A stretch of 64,000 nt of DNA from contig NZ_SIXF01000021.1 in the NCBI RefSeq assembly GCF_004310665.1, forward strand, positions 1 to 64,000, read 5' to 3'. Origin of the DNA: Pedobacter kyonggii. GTDB taxonomy: Bacteria > Bacteroidota > Bacteroidia > Sphingobacteriales > Sphingobacteriaceae. The translations under genes were made by a program, and so were the position numbers. Below, piece after piece: positions 45,717 through 55,771 of the stretch (position 1 is its first letter; each line of letters starts with the position of its first letter). The notes beneath the pieces are model-generated. The model saw nothing but the letters and a program-made list of their open reading frames with translations. It was not told the DNA's origin and did not search any database.

Positions 45717-48700
45717 TATAAATTCACATTTAAACCGAAATTGAATACTTTCTGGATCGGATAAGCGAACCCATTGCCGCCCAGTTCAGGATCCCACATT
45801 TTAAATTTACTCCAGGTAACCAGGTTGAGGCCATTCAGGTAAAAGCGGCAATTTGAAAGCCTCAAGGTTTTTAATATGCCTTTAGGAAGGGTATAACCAA
45901 TTTCTACCGATTTTAACCTAATAAAACTTCCATCTCTTAACCACCATGAGCTGGGCTGCAGGTTATTGGCCACTACAGCTGAGCTGGTACCCAAACGTGG
46001 ATAGGTGGCGAACAGATCTTGATTTTCTTCTGACCAATGGCTATCGGCAAAAGATTGCAATACCTGCGCCCTACCTTCTACATAGGCTACGTTACGTTCA
46101 AGAAAAGGACTCGTTTTTCTAGGGTCGATAAAGAAAGATACCCTGGCCTGCCCTTGAAAAAATGCCGAAAGGTCGAATCCTTTATAACCTGTTGAGAAAC
46201 CAAAACCATATACAATTTCTGGTGTGCTTGGGTAGCCCATAAATGCCATATCAAGATCGTCTATGCGGCCATCGCCGTTTAAATCGCGGTATTTAATATC
46301 ACCACCTCTTGGTATGGCACCAGTAATTACATTATTATAGGCATCGCTGGTATTAAACTGCTGGGAAGGAGAGTTTTTCACCTCCGCATCATCTACAAAC
46401 AAACGTTCGGCAATATAGCCATAGCCCCTGCTGATCGGCTGGCCGATAAAATGCCTCCATGTTTCAGGGTAGTTGGGCTCCTCGATGTAGGAATATTTAT
46501 TGGTTGAATAAGTAAAGTTTCCACGGATTGAACTCCAAAGGCCATTATTAAAGGTTTTCTTATAATCGAGAGATAGATCAATCCCTTTAGAATCTACTTC
46601 ACCCAGATTGGTTAACACATCGGTTTCGAAACCTTCGGTAGCTGGGATATTACGTTTACGTAAAATATCGTAACGGTGGTTTTTATAAAACTCGGCAATG
46701 ATGTTGAAGTTTTTTAACAGGGTAATTTCTCCCGCTAAGTTGGTCTGTCTTGATGTTTCCCAGGTAATGTTAGAGTTTGCATAACTCCTGATGGATACCC
46801 CATTAAGCTGGTTTCCGTTGTTGATGCCGAACTGTGCAAAATTACCACCGTTCAGGTTAACATCCGAAAGGTAGAAAAAGCGTTGCGAGCCGATGGCATC
46901 GTTACCCACCAAACCATGACTAAAACGTATTTTTAATCGGTTAACAATATCGTTCTTAGGCCAGAATACTTCGTTTGTTGGCACCCATGCACCACCAATG
47001 GTAGGAAAAAACCCAAACCTGTGGTTTGAAGAAAAGCGTTCAGATCCGTTTAGTCCAAAATTAAATTCTACAAAGTACCGATCTTTAAATGAATATGTTG
47101 CCCTGCCTGCCACACCCATGTTGCGGAAAGGCAACGAATATGGCAATGTGGTGGTATTGGTTCTTGGGTCTTTCGCACTCGAATACAAAGTCTGCTGTGC
47201 AGTACCAATGATGGTTGAGCTTACGGTATGATTTCCAAATTTCCGGGTATAATCCAAAGCCCCCTGAAAATAGAAAAATGAGTTGGCGTTAGGTTCACTC
47301 CTATTGTATACCAGATATTCTGTCGGAACATTACTGGCTATATTGTTTTTTGGATTGAGCCAGGTCAGCGCGTAAGTATTGGCCACTTTATCGTAACTGT
47401 CGGCACTATAAAAATAAGGCGAGTAGGCTAACTGCGAATCGAAATAAGAATACCTGTTGGTATTGAAAACCGTTCTCAGTTTAAGTCCTTCGGTAATGAA
47501 TTTAAAATCTTGGTTAAGCTCCAACTGTGCAGACATACGCGATTCCGAAGAACTTTTATGTCCTTTTAAAAGCTGCGCATAAGGATTTCCGTTGGGGTAA
47601 AGGATACTGTTATTTTTGGTACCATCAGGCCCGCCCACGTTTCCGAACAAGATATGGTTTGCGCCTGCATTTGCCGCATCAGCAGGATAGTAGGCAGGGA
47701 ATAAAACCGGACTTGCATGAGAGGCAATTGCATATAAATCAGAAGCAAAAGAGCCGTCTAAAGTAATGGGGCCGTTGTAATCACTAAAGGTACCCGAAAG
47801 CCTCACAATGAGTTCGGTTGTTTTGCTCAGGTTTATATTGATGTTAGAGCGTAACTGGTAATTTTTAAAATTAACGTTGTTCTCGTTATTATTGCGGATA
47901 TCCGTTTTTAAGATCCCGTTATCAATATTATACGAACCCGAAATGTAATACTTGGCCACGCCACCGCCCCCGCTAATACTTAAATTATTTCGCTGGGTGC
48001 TGGCCCTATCTTTAAACAGCATATCAATCCAGTTCACTGCTGGATATACATATTGATTGCTACCGGGACTACCATTAATTGTAGCGCGGGTATTGTTTAT
48101 TTTGGTTTGGTTAAAGGGCAAAGGCAAAGATGGATTACGTGTTAAGGAAGCTTCGTTAAAAAGTTCCATATACTGGATCGGATCTACCAAATTAAGGGTC
48201 TGGGTAGATTGTGATAAGGAATACTCTGAGCGGAAATTAATTTTAGCCTTCCCTTCCCTACCTTCTTTTGTACTGACCAAAATTACGCCATTGGCACCAC
48301 GTGCACCATAAAGTGCTGTAGCACTGGCATCTTTTAATATCGAAAAACTGGCAATATCATCGGGCTGTAAACGGGCAAGATCGTTTGGCGTTAGTTCAAC
48401 GTTATCGATCAAAATCAATGGATCTTGCTTATAACCAAATGTGGTTACCCCCCTGATAAAAAAGGAAGCATTATCCTGCCCCGGCTGCCCGCTGCGTTGG
48501 TAGGCAATAATACCGGCGGCCTGCCCCGCAAGTGCCGCGGTAAGGTTACTGGCAGGGATCTTTAAATCGCCGGGTTTAATGGTGGTTACAGAGCCTACAA
48601 CAGCTTCTTTTCGCTGTTTCTGCCCCATCGCGGTAATTACAACCTCATCAGCCATCACTACCACCGACTCTTTTAAAACCACATTATATACCGTGCTTTC

Positions 48701-49015
48701 GGTTACTACAATCCGTTTTGCGGTATAACCTACCAATGCTACACGGAGCGCACCGCCTTTGGCAACATCGATCACAAACTTACCGTTGTTATCGGTCTGT
48801 GTACCGGTTTTAGTGTTTTCAACAGTGATGGTTACACCTGGTAGAGCTACACCTGTGGTATCTTTAACGGTTCCGGTAACAGTTGTTTTGGTTTGCGCAG
48901 TTACCTGCAAACCCAGAAAAGCAAAAAACAAAAACGGGATGCACTTTAACACATTTGGAAAAACATGTTTTCGGCAGAGCCACCTAATGTCTGAATTAGT
49001 AAAAAATGACTTCAT
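45716..49015 (-). CDS. SusC/RagA-family TonB-dependent transporter, PUL 2
   Basis: 1099 residues. A long leader with a hydrophobic signal (CIPFLFFAFLGLQVTAQ) is followed by a carboxypeptidase-like domain (VTGTVKDTTGVALPGVTITV), the linker MADEVVITAMGQKQRKEAVV, the plug (LTAALAGQAAGIIAYQRSGQ, DPLILIDNVELTPNDLARLQ, ILKDASATALYGARGANGV) and a barrel ending KVFNFGLNVNL. No STN domain. It is the first gene of the PUL 2 operon, divergent from the AraC regulator. No consensus -33/-7 pair was found in the intergenic region, which fits dependence on an activator. Confidence 0.95.
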   Translation of the reverse strand: MKSFFTNSDIRWLCRKHVFPNVLKCIPFLFFAFLGLQVTAQTKTTVTGTVKDTTGVALPGVTITVENTKTGTQTDNNGKFVIDVAKGGALRVALVGYTAKRIVVTESTVYNVVLKESVVVMADEVVITAMGQKQRKEAVVGSVTTIKPGDLKIPASNLTAALAGQAAGIIAYQRSGQPGQDNASFFIRGVTTFGYKQDPLILIDNVELTPNDLARLQPDDIASFSILKDASATALYGARGANGVILVSTKEGREGKAKINFRSEYSLSQSTQTLNLVDPIQYMELFNEASLTRNPSLPLPFNQTKINNTRATINGSPGSNQYVYPAVNWIDMLFKDRASTQRNNLSISGGGGVAKYYISGSYNIDNGILKTDIRNNNENNVNFKNYQLRSNININLSKTTELIVRLSGTFSDYNGPITLDGSFASDLYAIASHASPVLFPAYYPADAANAGANHILFGNVGGPDGTKNNSILYPNGNPYAQLLKGHKSSSESRMSAQLELNQDFKFITEGLKLRTVFNTNRYSYFDSQLAYSPYFYSADSYDKVANTYALTWLNPKNNIASNVPTEYLVYNRSEPNANSFFYFQGALDYTRKFGNHTVSSTIIGTAQQTLYSSAKDPRTNTTTLPYSLPFRNMGVAGRATYSFKDRYFVEFNFGLNGSERFSSNHRFGFFPTIGGAWVPTNEVFWPKNDIVNRLKIRFSHGLVGNDAIGSQRFFYLSDVNLNGGNFAQFGINNGNQLNGVSIRSYANSNITWETSRQTNLAGEITLLKNFNIIAEFYKNHRYDILRKRNIPATEGFETDVLTNLGEVDSKGIDLSLDYKKTFNNGLWSSIRGNFTYSTNKYSYIEEPNYPETWRHFIGQPISRGYGYIAERLFVDDAEVKNSPSQQFNTSDAYNNVITGAIPRGGDIKYRDLNGDGRIDDLDMAFMGYPSTPEIVYGFGFSTGYKGFDLSAFFQGQARVSFFIDPRKTSPFLERNVAYVEGRAQVLQSFADSHWSEENQDLFATYPRLGTSSAVVANNLQPSSWWLRDGSFIRLKSVEIGYTLPKGILKTLRLSNCRFYLNGLNLVTWSKFKMWDPELGGNGFAYPIQKVFNFGLNVNL

Positions 49016-49405
49016 AAATTATTTGGTTAGTAGTTAAAAATTGTTTGATTTTGATTCTCAGTTGTATCCATCGTTTGATGTTCTAGATATATTCAATAGC
49101 GTTTATCACACGACGGATTGTAGCAGCACTAGGATTTTAGATATGACTGTCATAATCGAGTTTATATTTGGAACTGTAAACTTAGGGTAGGAAAATCCCG
49201 TTACAAATGGATAAATACAAAAAAATGATGGATTATATGACCATCGGAAAAGATTCTCCAGATTGCATAAAATATTTATCATTTTTTATCGCCTCCATTA
49301 TAGTTATTGAATTGAAAACACTTATTTTGCGTTAATAAAGTACTATATGCAAGGCCGAGGTTGAAAGGAACTGCATTTACTGCTTATAATTCCTCAACCG
49401 TCATT
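49016..49405. promoter_or_regulatory. divergent control region between susC (PUL 2) and the AraC gene
   Basis: 390 bp without a gene, AT-rich. It should carry the promoters of both divergent genes and the AraC binding sites. I found no exact TTTG/TAnnTTTG pair in either direction and no strong palindrome. A TATTTTG near 49322 is one base short of the -7 consensus for the AraC gene. Confidence 0.45.
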
Positions 49406-50305
49406 ATGGAGCAAAAAATCATTGAGCCCAGAAAAAAAATCAAAGAGGGCTTCATCGGACAAAAACGTATAGTCATCCCTCCGAACATCAGGAAGAAAAT
49501 CCTCAACAACAAAGTCGCAAAAACCTTTTATCTGACAGCGATCGGCCATTATCCCCGTGCGACCAACCACCATATCGAACGCAAATCGGGCAGCAGGGAC
49601 TATATCTTTCTATATTGCACTGAAGGCTTCGGCTACATCAATATCCTGGGCAAAAAACTATTGCTGAGCCCAAATTCCTATTATATAATCCCCAGAAATA
49701 TCAGCCACCAGTACCAAAGCCACGAAAGTAATCCATGGAGTATCTTTTGGGCTCATTTTAGCGGTGAGATTGCTGAAAATATTTTTGACCGCTTTGCTGA
49801 CGGCAACCTTACGCAGGTTCAGGAGATTCCATTTGTAGAAACCCGGATTAAACAGTTCAACTTGATCTATACGCTTTTGGAGCGTAGTGTAGATGATAAA
49901 GACATGGAAATCATCAACATCAAGCTATTAAATTTTATTTCCTCTTTCATTTATTACAAAGACCTTGACCCAGATGTATACAACATAGATTCCATTAGCA
50001 AATCCATCGTGTACATGAAGAAAAACCTGAGGAAAAAATTCTCTGTTGAAGATCTGGCCCATGAGCAAAACTTATCGGCGTCCCACTACCTTCGCTCTTT
50101 TAGGCAAAAAACGGGCAGTTCCCCCATTAATTATTTCAATCAGCTTAAGATACAGGAATCCTGCCAATACCTGTATTTTAGCGATATGAATATTAAGGAG
50201 ATCTGTGCAGAACTCGGTTTTTCAGACCAGTATTACTTCTCTCGGCTGTTCAAACAGATTACCGGTAGCTCACCCTCCCAGTATAAAAAATTACACAAAA
50301 GGTAA
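49406..50305 (+). CDS. AraC-family transcriptional regulator of PUL 2
   Basis: 299 residues from ATG 49406 (MEQKIIEPRKKIKEGFIGQK); upstream in-frame starts add a poor 15-residue extension. The N-terminal cupin effector domain (~45-150) shows DYIFLYCTEGFGYINILGKK and PNSYYIIPRNISHQYQSHES. The C-terminal tandem HTH (~195-295) shows FSVEDLAHEQNLSASHYLRS, FRQKTGSSPINYFNQLKIQ, MNIKEICAELGFSDQYYFSR and LFKQITGSSPSQYKKLH. Soluble, so it probably senses a cytoplasmic monosaccharide and activates the divergent susC operon. It is convergent with PUL 3, sharing a terminator at 50421-50456. Confidence 0.93.
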   Translation: MEQKIIEPRKKIKEGFIGQKRIVIPPNIRKKILNNKVAKTFYLTAIGHYPRATNHHIERKSGSRDYIFLYCTEGFGYINILGKKLLLSPNSYYIIPRNISHQYQSHESNPWSIFWAHFSGEIAENIFDRFADGNLTQVQEIPFVETRIKQFNLIYTLLERSVDDKDMEIINIKLLNFISSFIYYKDLDPDVYNIDSISKSIVYMKKNLRKKFSVEDLAHEQNLSASHYLRSFRQKTGSSPINYFNQLKIQESCQYLYFSDMNIKEICAELGFSDQYYFSRLFKQITGSSPSQYKKLHKR

Positions 50306-50420
50306 TCAAAAGACAGCGCCCCCTTAGTAAATTGCGCCTGAGAACGAAATTTCAAAATTGCTCTCCTATCTGGTCAGCATCAAAGGAAATTTTTAGCATA
50401 AGTCACGCTGACCAACAATG

Positions 50421-50456
50421 GAAAAGGCAATTTCCGTTTCCGAAAACTGCCTTTTC
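50421..50456. terminator. bidirectional terminator between AraC and PUL 3
   Basis: GAAAAGGCA (50421-50429) and TGCCTTTTC (50448-50456) form a perfect 9-bp stem with A and T runs on both flanks; an imperfect inner stem continues it. It lies between the convergent AraC gene and the PQQ dehydrogenase gene and can end transcription from both sides. Confidence 0.78.
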
Positions 50457-50535
50457 TTCTAAAAATAACGACGGCTTAAAAAATTATTCAACTTATAGAA
50501 GGCTGATCAGGGGTTAACGTTTGACCCGATAAAAT

Positions 50536-53217
50536 TCACCGTGGAACTACATTTACACCCTTAACCTCTACTCCCGCCTGTAAAAAAACAAGATAAATAT
50601 CAAATACACCTTTGATATTTTCAATATCAGCAAGCGCTTTATTTCCAATGGCGCGGCCTGTCCGGCTGATTATCTTTCCATTAGGCCAGCCCAGATGAAC
50701 CTCGACCTGTCCGGGTGCTGATTTCTCCCCGATTATCTCAATCGCTTTTAGATCGGTAAGGTCCGTTTTTGGGAACATCAGATAAGCGCCTTTCTCTGAA
50801 ACTGTAGCAACTGACCTGTCTTTACTGAAGCTAAGGCCTTTATTGCCACCCGATTCGTTAACCGAAAGGTAAGGGGCCCTAAGTATCACAACATCCTCAG
50901 ACAACTGTGAGGTTAGATTTTTAGCTCCTTTGTCTCTATATGCCGCTCTAAATATAAAACTTCCAAGGTTTCTCTGGCCAGGTTGAATATCAGTGGTGTA
51001 CGTACCATTCACCGGAAGATTCTTTTGGGCAGCCTGTTTATCGCCCAGGCTGAGAATGTATTTTACAATGGCATCAACCTCGGCCGCTGGCAGGGAAGAA
51101 TGTGCAGGCATCATCGCATCTCCCCAAATACCTGAACCGCCATTGATTACTTTTTTGACCAAACGTTCCTGGGCAGTTTTATCGCCTTTGTATTTTTGGG
51201 CAACAAGGGTGAAGGAAGGCCCTAATGATTTAGCGGTTAGGTCATGACAGGCTTTACAGGTGCTTTTTTTCATGAGCGCCTTACCAATTTCAAATTGTGC
51301 AGATGCATCAAAGCGTTGCTGATTCTGTGCAATGGTCGTCATATCATAACCTTCGGAAAGATAGTTGATCGATACAGAAACCTGCGACGGCTTGATTCTT
51401 TTATCCGCTAAACTTCCGTCTTCCTTATCATTGACCTTTACACTATACGTAATGGCCTTGCCGGGAAAGTAAAAACTGGAATTCCCTTTGATAAAATCGA
51501 ATTTTACCACCGGAGACGCATTACCAGCTGATATCTCGACTGCTTTACTGTTTTTTGCGCCCGATGGATCGGTAACGGTAAGTGTTGCTTTATAAATCCC
51601 AGGAGCAAATAGCAGCATTTCAGGATTTGCTGTCCTGTAAACCGATTTGAGCATCTTGTCTTTGGTAATGCGCCATTCATATTTTAAAACATCGCGATCA
51701 TAATCCATCGTTCCGGCCGATGACAATTTAACTTTTAACGGTAAAGCACCTGATACTTTATCTGCAGCCACCTGAACAACAGGTTTTCGGTTTCCACCAT
51801 TGTATTCGATCTTGATCAGCTCTGCTTCGGGATTATCCTTAAAATAGCCGTTACCATATTCGAGTATATACAAGCTTCCGTCCGGGCCAAATTTCATATC
51901 AATCGGCCCCCTTAAGGTGAGATCTGGCATAAAGCGCTCCATAGATTTATAGTTCCCTTCCTCATCCATTTCTACAGTGAGTACCCATCCCCGCACCCAG
52001 TCTGTAATAAACCATCTGCCCTCATAATACGCAGGAAAAACATTTGGAATAGCGGAAAAGTCAGACTGATGGAATATCGGCCCCCCAACCGCACTTCGTC
52101 CTCCACTCCCCATCAATGGAAAATATTCACTTGCTCCATAAGGATACCATATCAGCGAGGTTTCAGTAGGCGGCAGAACATTTAAACCGGTGTTGTTTGG
52201 GGAGTTATTAACCGGACGGAGCGGATCATAGAGTTCCCCGGATTTCTTTGTAGCAAAATCGTAATAGCGGTAAGGAAGGCTGTTCCCGATAAAATAGGGC
52301 CAGCCAAAGTTTCCTGCTTTTCTGGCCCGGTTAAACTCATCATACGAGGCTGGCCCTCTCGATTCTGATGCATTGGAGCCATCCGGGCCAACCTCACCCC
52401 AATACAGCCAGTTTGTTTTGCTGTCCAGGCTCATCCGCCAGGGATTTCTATTGCCCATGGTGTAAATCTCAGGTCTGGTCTTGGCTGTGCCCTTTGGAAA
52501 AAGGTTACCATCAGGGATAGTATAGGTCCCGTCCGGCTCCGGATGGATCCGCAGAATTTTGCCTCTTAGATCATTCGTGTTTGATGAAGATTTCTGTGCA
52601 TCTCGTGCACTTTCGCCAACACGCTCATCTATTGGTGTAAAACCGTCTGATGATCTCGAAAAAGTATTATCCCCTGTACTCAGCAATAAATTTTTATCCT
52701 TGTCGAACAACATCCCTCCTCCTACATGGCAACATTCTTCTCGCTGTACCGGTACTTTCAATAACACTTTTGCGGAAAGCTGATCAACTTTGCCCCCTTT
52801 CCAGGTATATCTTACCAAACTGTTAACAGCTTCACTACCCTTTACGGAGTAATAAGTATAGATCCAATGATTCTTTTCAAAATCCGGATCCAAGATAACG
52901 CCCTGAAGACCATCCTCACCCTCTTCCCTTTTACCATTCTTATCAACGTATTCGGTACTAACAGGAATTTCTGCAATAATATCAAGGTTCTTGGTAACTG
53001 GGCTGTATACCTTTAGCTTTCCTTTTCGCTCGGCATAAAGAACTCTCCCATCTTTCAAAACCTGAAACTGCATCGGCTCTTCTAGCTTTTGCGCCAGCAC
53101 TATTTTCGTAAATCTATTTATCTCCGGTTTATTTCCCGCCTGAGCGTTGACAGAACGCTGAAGAGATATGCTTAAAAAAAATAAAAGGAGAATTCTTCTA
53201 AAAAAAAATGTTGTCAT
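50536..53217 (-). CDS. PQQ-dependent sugar dehydrogenase / PKD / cytochrome c fusion
   Basis: 893 residues with signal peptide to about residue 26. A glucose/sorbosone dehydrogenase beta-propeller (~35-470) shows GLQGVILDPDFEKNHWIYTY, VGGGMLFDKDKNLLLSTGDN, RGKILRIHPEPDGTY, MGNRNPWRMSLD and GPIDMKFGPDGSLYILEYG. A PKD-like domain (~478-562) is followed by a second Ig-like module. A class I cytochrome c shows CKACH (C654-H657) and a Met ligand near M702/M703. A C-terminal beta-sandwich follows. It would oxidise a sugar or glycoside in the periplasm and pass electrons through its own haem. It is last in the PUL 3 operon. Confidence 0.9.
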   Translation of the reverse strand: MTTFFFRRILLLFFLSISLQRSVNAQAGNKPEINRFTKIVLAQKLEEPMQFQVLKDGRVLYAERKGKLKVYSPVTKNLDIIAEIPVSTEYVDKNGKREEGEDGLQGVILDPDFEKNHWIYTYYSVKGSEAVNSLVRYTWKGGKVDQLSAKVLLKVPVQREECCHVGGGMLFDKDKNLLLSTGDNTFSRSSDGFTPIDERVGESARDAQKSSSNTNDLRGKILRIHPEPDGTYTIPDGNLFPKGTAKTRPEIYTMGNRNPWRMSLDSKTNWLYWGEVGPDGSNASESRGPASYDEFNRARKAGNFGWPYFIGNSLPYRYYDFATKKSGELYDPLRPVNNSPNNTGLNVLPPTETSLIWYPYGASEYFPLMGSGGRSAVGGPIFHQSDFSAIPNVFPAYYEGRWFITDWVRGWVLTVEMDEEGNYKSMERFMPDLTLRGPIDMKFGPDGSLYILEYGNGYFKDNPEAELIKIEYNGGNRKPVVQVAADKVSGALPLKVKLSSAGTMDYDRDVLKYEWRITKDKMLKSVYRTANPEMLLFAPGIYKATLTVTDPSGAKNSKAVEISAGNASPVVKFDFIKGNSSFYFPGKAITYSVKVNDKEDGSLADKRIKPSQVSVSINYLSEGYDMTTIAQNQQRFDASAQFEIGKALMKKSTCKACHDLTAKSLGPSFTLVAQKYKGDKTAQERLVKKVINGGSGIWGDAMMPAHSSLPAAEVDAIVKYILSLGDKQAAQKNLPVNGTYTTDIQPGQRNLGSFIFRAAYRDKGAKNLTSQLSEDVVILRAPYLSVNESGGNKGLSFSKDRSVATVSEKGAYLMFPKTDLTDLKAIEIIGEKSAPGQVEVHLGWPNGKIISRTGRAIGNKALADIENIKGVFDIYLVFLQAGVEVKGVNVVPR

Positions 53218-53229
53218 TCTATGTATGCA

Positions 53230-54111
53230 TTAAGGTTTTTGAACAGATTCGCGGAAATAGGCAACGCTTTTTGCAACATCAGCTGTATTATTATCCCAAT
53301 TATACTCATATTCTGCAGATATGATGCCTTTAAATTTTTGTCTTTTTAATTCTTTAACGATCGCATCAACGTTAGTGGCGCCGGTTCCCCAGTGCACATC
53401 GTGTGCATTTTCATCCTTTCCGTTCATATCTTTCATGTGCAGGTGGAGTACATGGCCTTCAGCCTTTTTTATACAATCAAAGGGGTCAAGGCCTGAGTGG
53501 ACCCAGTGTCCGAGATCTGCGCACAGCCCAAGGCGCTTGCTTTTTCCTTTAATGGCATTCAGAATGATATCAGGGTTCCAATATCTGGAAGGTTTAGCAT
53601 GATTATGGATCGCAACATTTATTTTATATTGCTCACAGAGGTCTGAGAGCAGTTGCATATCTTTCTCCTCCGGCTCTGCTGTTATCGTCTCTAACCCCAT
53701 TGCCTTCCCAAACTCGAATATTTTAATCCAATCTGCTTTATTGTCCGCTCCGATAACACCAAAGGCGGCCATTTTTACATGGTATTTTTTAAGCTGTCCA
53801 AGAATAAGGACCCTCTTGGCCGGCTCCATACGGTAGTCCATTTTCCCGGGAATCCCTCCTCCTATTTCCTGTCCGGGAAAGGCTTCGATATAACTTAATT
53901 TACAGCTATCCGTCTTGGCCGCGGCCTCCATAAAACTGAATCTGTTAAAAGTAAATGCCTGTGTTCCCAATTTCCAGCCCAGGCGTTCTTCCTGGTAACC
54001 CCTTGTAGAGGTCCTGGTAACACCTATAACCCTGCAGCCAGCGGCTACAGTAATCAATAGAAGTCCCATAGCATAAACCAGGCGGGAAAGTTGGTGTTTG
54101 TGAAAATTCAT
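53230..54111 (-). CDS. sugar phosphate isomerase/epimerase-like TIM-barrel lipoprotein
   Basis: 293 residues from ATG 54111; an upstream in-frame start at 54183 would add 24 residues before the signal. The lipoprotein signal is YAMGLLLITVAAGC (Cys26). The xylose-isomerase-like TIM barrel shows LGTQAFTFNRFSFMEAAAKT, YIEAFPGQEIGG, LETITAEPEEKDM, INVAIHNHAKPSRYW, GLCADLGHWVHSGLDPFDC, VLHLHMKDMNG and ISAEYEYNWDNN. The conserved His/Glu/Asp residues are the usual metal ligands. Export shows it acts on periplasmic free sugar or glycoside, not a sugar phosphate. Next to a sugar dehydrogenase, a role in keto-glycoside cleavage or epimerisation is plausible but unproven. Confidence 0.85.
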   Translation of the reverse strand: MNFHKHQLSRLVYAMGLLLITVAAGCRVIGVTRTSTRGYQEERLGWKLGTQAFTFNRFSFMEAAAKTDSCKLSYIEAFPGQEIGGGIPGKMDYRMEPAKRVLILGQLKKYHVKMAAFGVIGADNKADWIKIFEFGKAMGLETITAEPEEKDMQLLSDLCEQYKINVAIHNHAKPSRYWNPDIILNAIKGKSKRLGLCADLGHWVHSGLDPFDCIKKAEGHVLHLHMKDMNGKDENAHDVHWGTGATNVDAIVKELKRQKFKGIISAEYEYNWDNNTADVAKSVAYFRESVQKP

Positions 54112-54212
54112 ATTGTATATTGAATTATTTATAATAGGCTGCAAGGGATAGAGTCTATCGATTTTAATTATGAGCCGCTGCATATCAGCGGCTTTTGTGA
54201 ATTGAAGATTAT

Positions 54213-55760
54213 TTAATTATTGGAATATCCCGGATTTTGATCTGCTTCGGATATATCGTCATTCTGTTTAATTTCCTGTAGCGGAATTGGGTAGCGATTG
54301 TGGAAAGGCTGAACAGAGCCGCTCTCTTTTGTCCATTTGTTACGGGTTTTCACAAGGTCTACCAGCTTCCCTGTTCTGATCAGATCCATCCTTCTCCATC
54401 CCTCAAAACAAAGTTCACGCATGCGTTCGTCCATAATAGCTGTTCTGAAATCCTGCTGTGACATTGCTGCGCTCCATTTTTTATCATCAGGCAGATTGTT
54501 GTTCCAGGCCCTTCTTCTTACGGTTGTATTCACAAGATCAACAGCTTGTGCGGTCGCCCCGGTTTCATTCAAAGCTTCGGCATAACACAAAAGCACATCC
54601 GAATAGCGCAGGTAAAAAATATTCTTGCCCGAAAGCCAGAAGCTCAAAGAACCGTCTGTTCTGATATCTTCATATTTTTTAACATGTGGATCGAGTTCAT
54701 CCCCGCCAAAGGCTGGGTTTAACACAGGTATATTTCCTTTATAGGTAAAATCGTACCGGATGCTTTCGCTTTTCCTAACATCTCCAGCTTCCCAGAGTCC
54801 TCCTGCAGTTGCATCTTTATAGCAATATTGCGTTGGCACCATCAGGTCATAACCGCCAAAATAAGCATATTGATCGATTTCGGCCAACGATCTCGATCCC
54901 ATTTGCCATTGGGTTTGGTTATTGTCCGGATAAACATTGTTGAACTGAAATTCGTAAATAGATTCACTGCTGTTGGGTTTTGCAGGATTCCAAAGGTCGG
55001 CGTAATTGTCTACCAGCTGGTATGTACCTGCATCTACGATCTGTTTAAAAGTATCTCTTGCTTTGACAAAATCGCGTACTCCAGAACTAACAGGTGCATA
55101 CATGTATACTTTGCCCAATAGCGCCAATGCCACACCCCTAGTGGCTTTACGCTTGTCGGTTTGCGATGCAGGCAGGTATTTTACTGCATTTTCGAGATCT
55201 GAAACGATGTTACTGTACACTAATGTTAAAGGTTGACGTTTAGTACCATATTCAGCAAATTTTGCCTGATCTATCAATGGTATTTCGCCCCAATACTGGC
55301 TCATTTCAAAATTAAGCGCCGCCCTGATAAAAGAAGCATCACCCAAAATCCTGTTTTTGCGTTCGGGGTCTTCCGTATTCAGGCTTAAGGCATAAATTAC
55401 CTTAGCCGCTGCAGAAATCACAGGCCAGCGGCTGTTCCATTGCTCGGCGAGTGCTGTATTGCTTGCAGTTAAGAAGCCATTATAACGGTCGAGTCCTGCC
55501 TGACGGTCGTCGGTTCTAACCTGGTAAGCGCCTTGTTGTGCTTCATCGGTGCCCAGGGTGAAGACAAAACCTCCCCTATCTTTTTTGGTATTGCGCCAAC
55601 TGGTATACAGGCCCAACACCAAAGGTTCGATATTATCGAGGCTTTTAAAAACCTGCTCCTCGGTAAGGGCGGTCTGTGGTTCTTCTATTATAAATTTTTT
55701 ACACGACCCGCTTAGTATTACCAATAAGGCAAGCATGATCAAACTGTATTTCCTTTTCAT
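54213..55760 (-). CDS. SusD/RagB-family glycan-binding lipoprotein, PUL 3
   Basis: 515 residues, lipobox LVILSGSC at Cys20. SusD features: FIIEEPQTALTEEQVFKSLD, RILGDASFIRAALNFEMSQY, ATRGVALALLGKVYMYAPVS, IFYLRYSDVLLCYAEALNET and DERMRELCFEGWRRMDLIRT, and the closing NRYPIPLQEIKQNDD region. It begins 11 bp after SusC. It is shorter than the SusD proteins of the other two loci, suggesting a smaller ligand. Confidence 0.95.
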   Translation of the reverse strand: MKRKYSLIMLALLVILSGSCKKFIIEEPQTALTEEQVFKSLDNIEPLVLGLYTSWRNTKKDRGGFVFTLGTDEAQQGAYQVRTDDRQAGLDRYNGFLTASNTALAEQWNSRWPVISAAAKVIYALSLNTEDPERKNRILGDASFIRAALNFEMSQYWGEIPLIDQAKFAEYGTKRQPLTLVYSNIVSDLENAVKYLPASQTDKRKATRGVALALLGKVYMYAPVSSGVRDFVKARDTFKQIVDAGTYQLVDNYADLWNPAKPNSSESIYEFQFNNVYPDNNQTQWQMGSRSLAEIDQYAYFGGYDLMVPTQYCYKDATAGGLWEAGDVRKSESIRYDFTYKGNIPVLNPAFGGDELDPHVKKYEDIRTDGSLSFWLSGKNIFYLRYSDVLLCYAEALNETGATAQAVDLVNTTVRRRAWNNNLPDDKKWSAAMSQQDFRTAIMDERMRELCFEGWRRMDLIRTGKLVDLVKTRNKWTKESGSVQPFHNRYPIPLQEIKQNDDISEADQNPGYSNN

Positions 55761-55771
55761 TATAATTTCTC

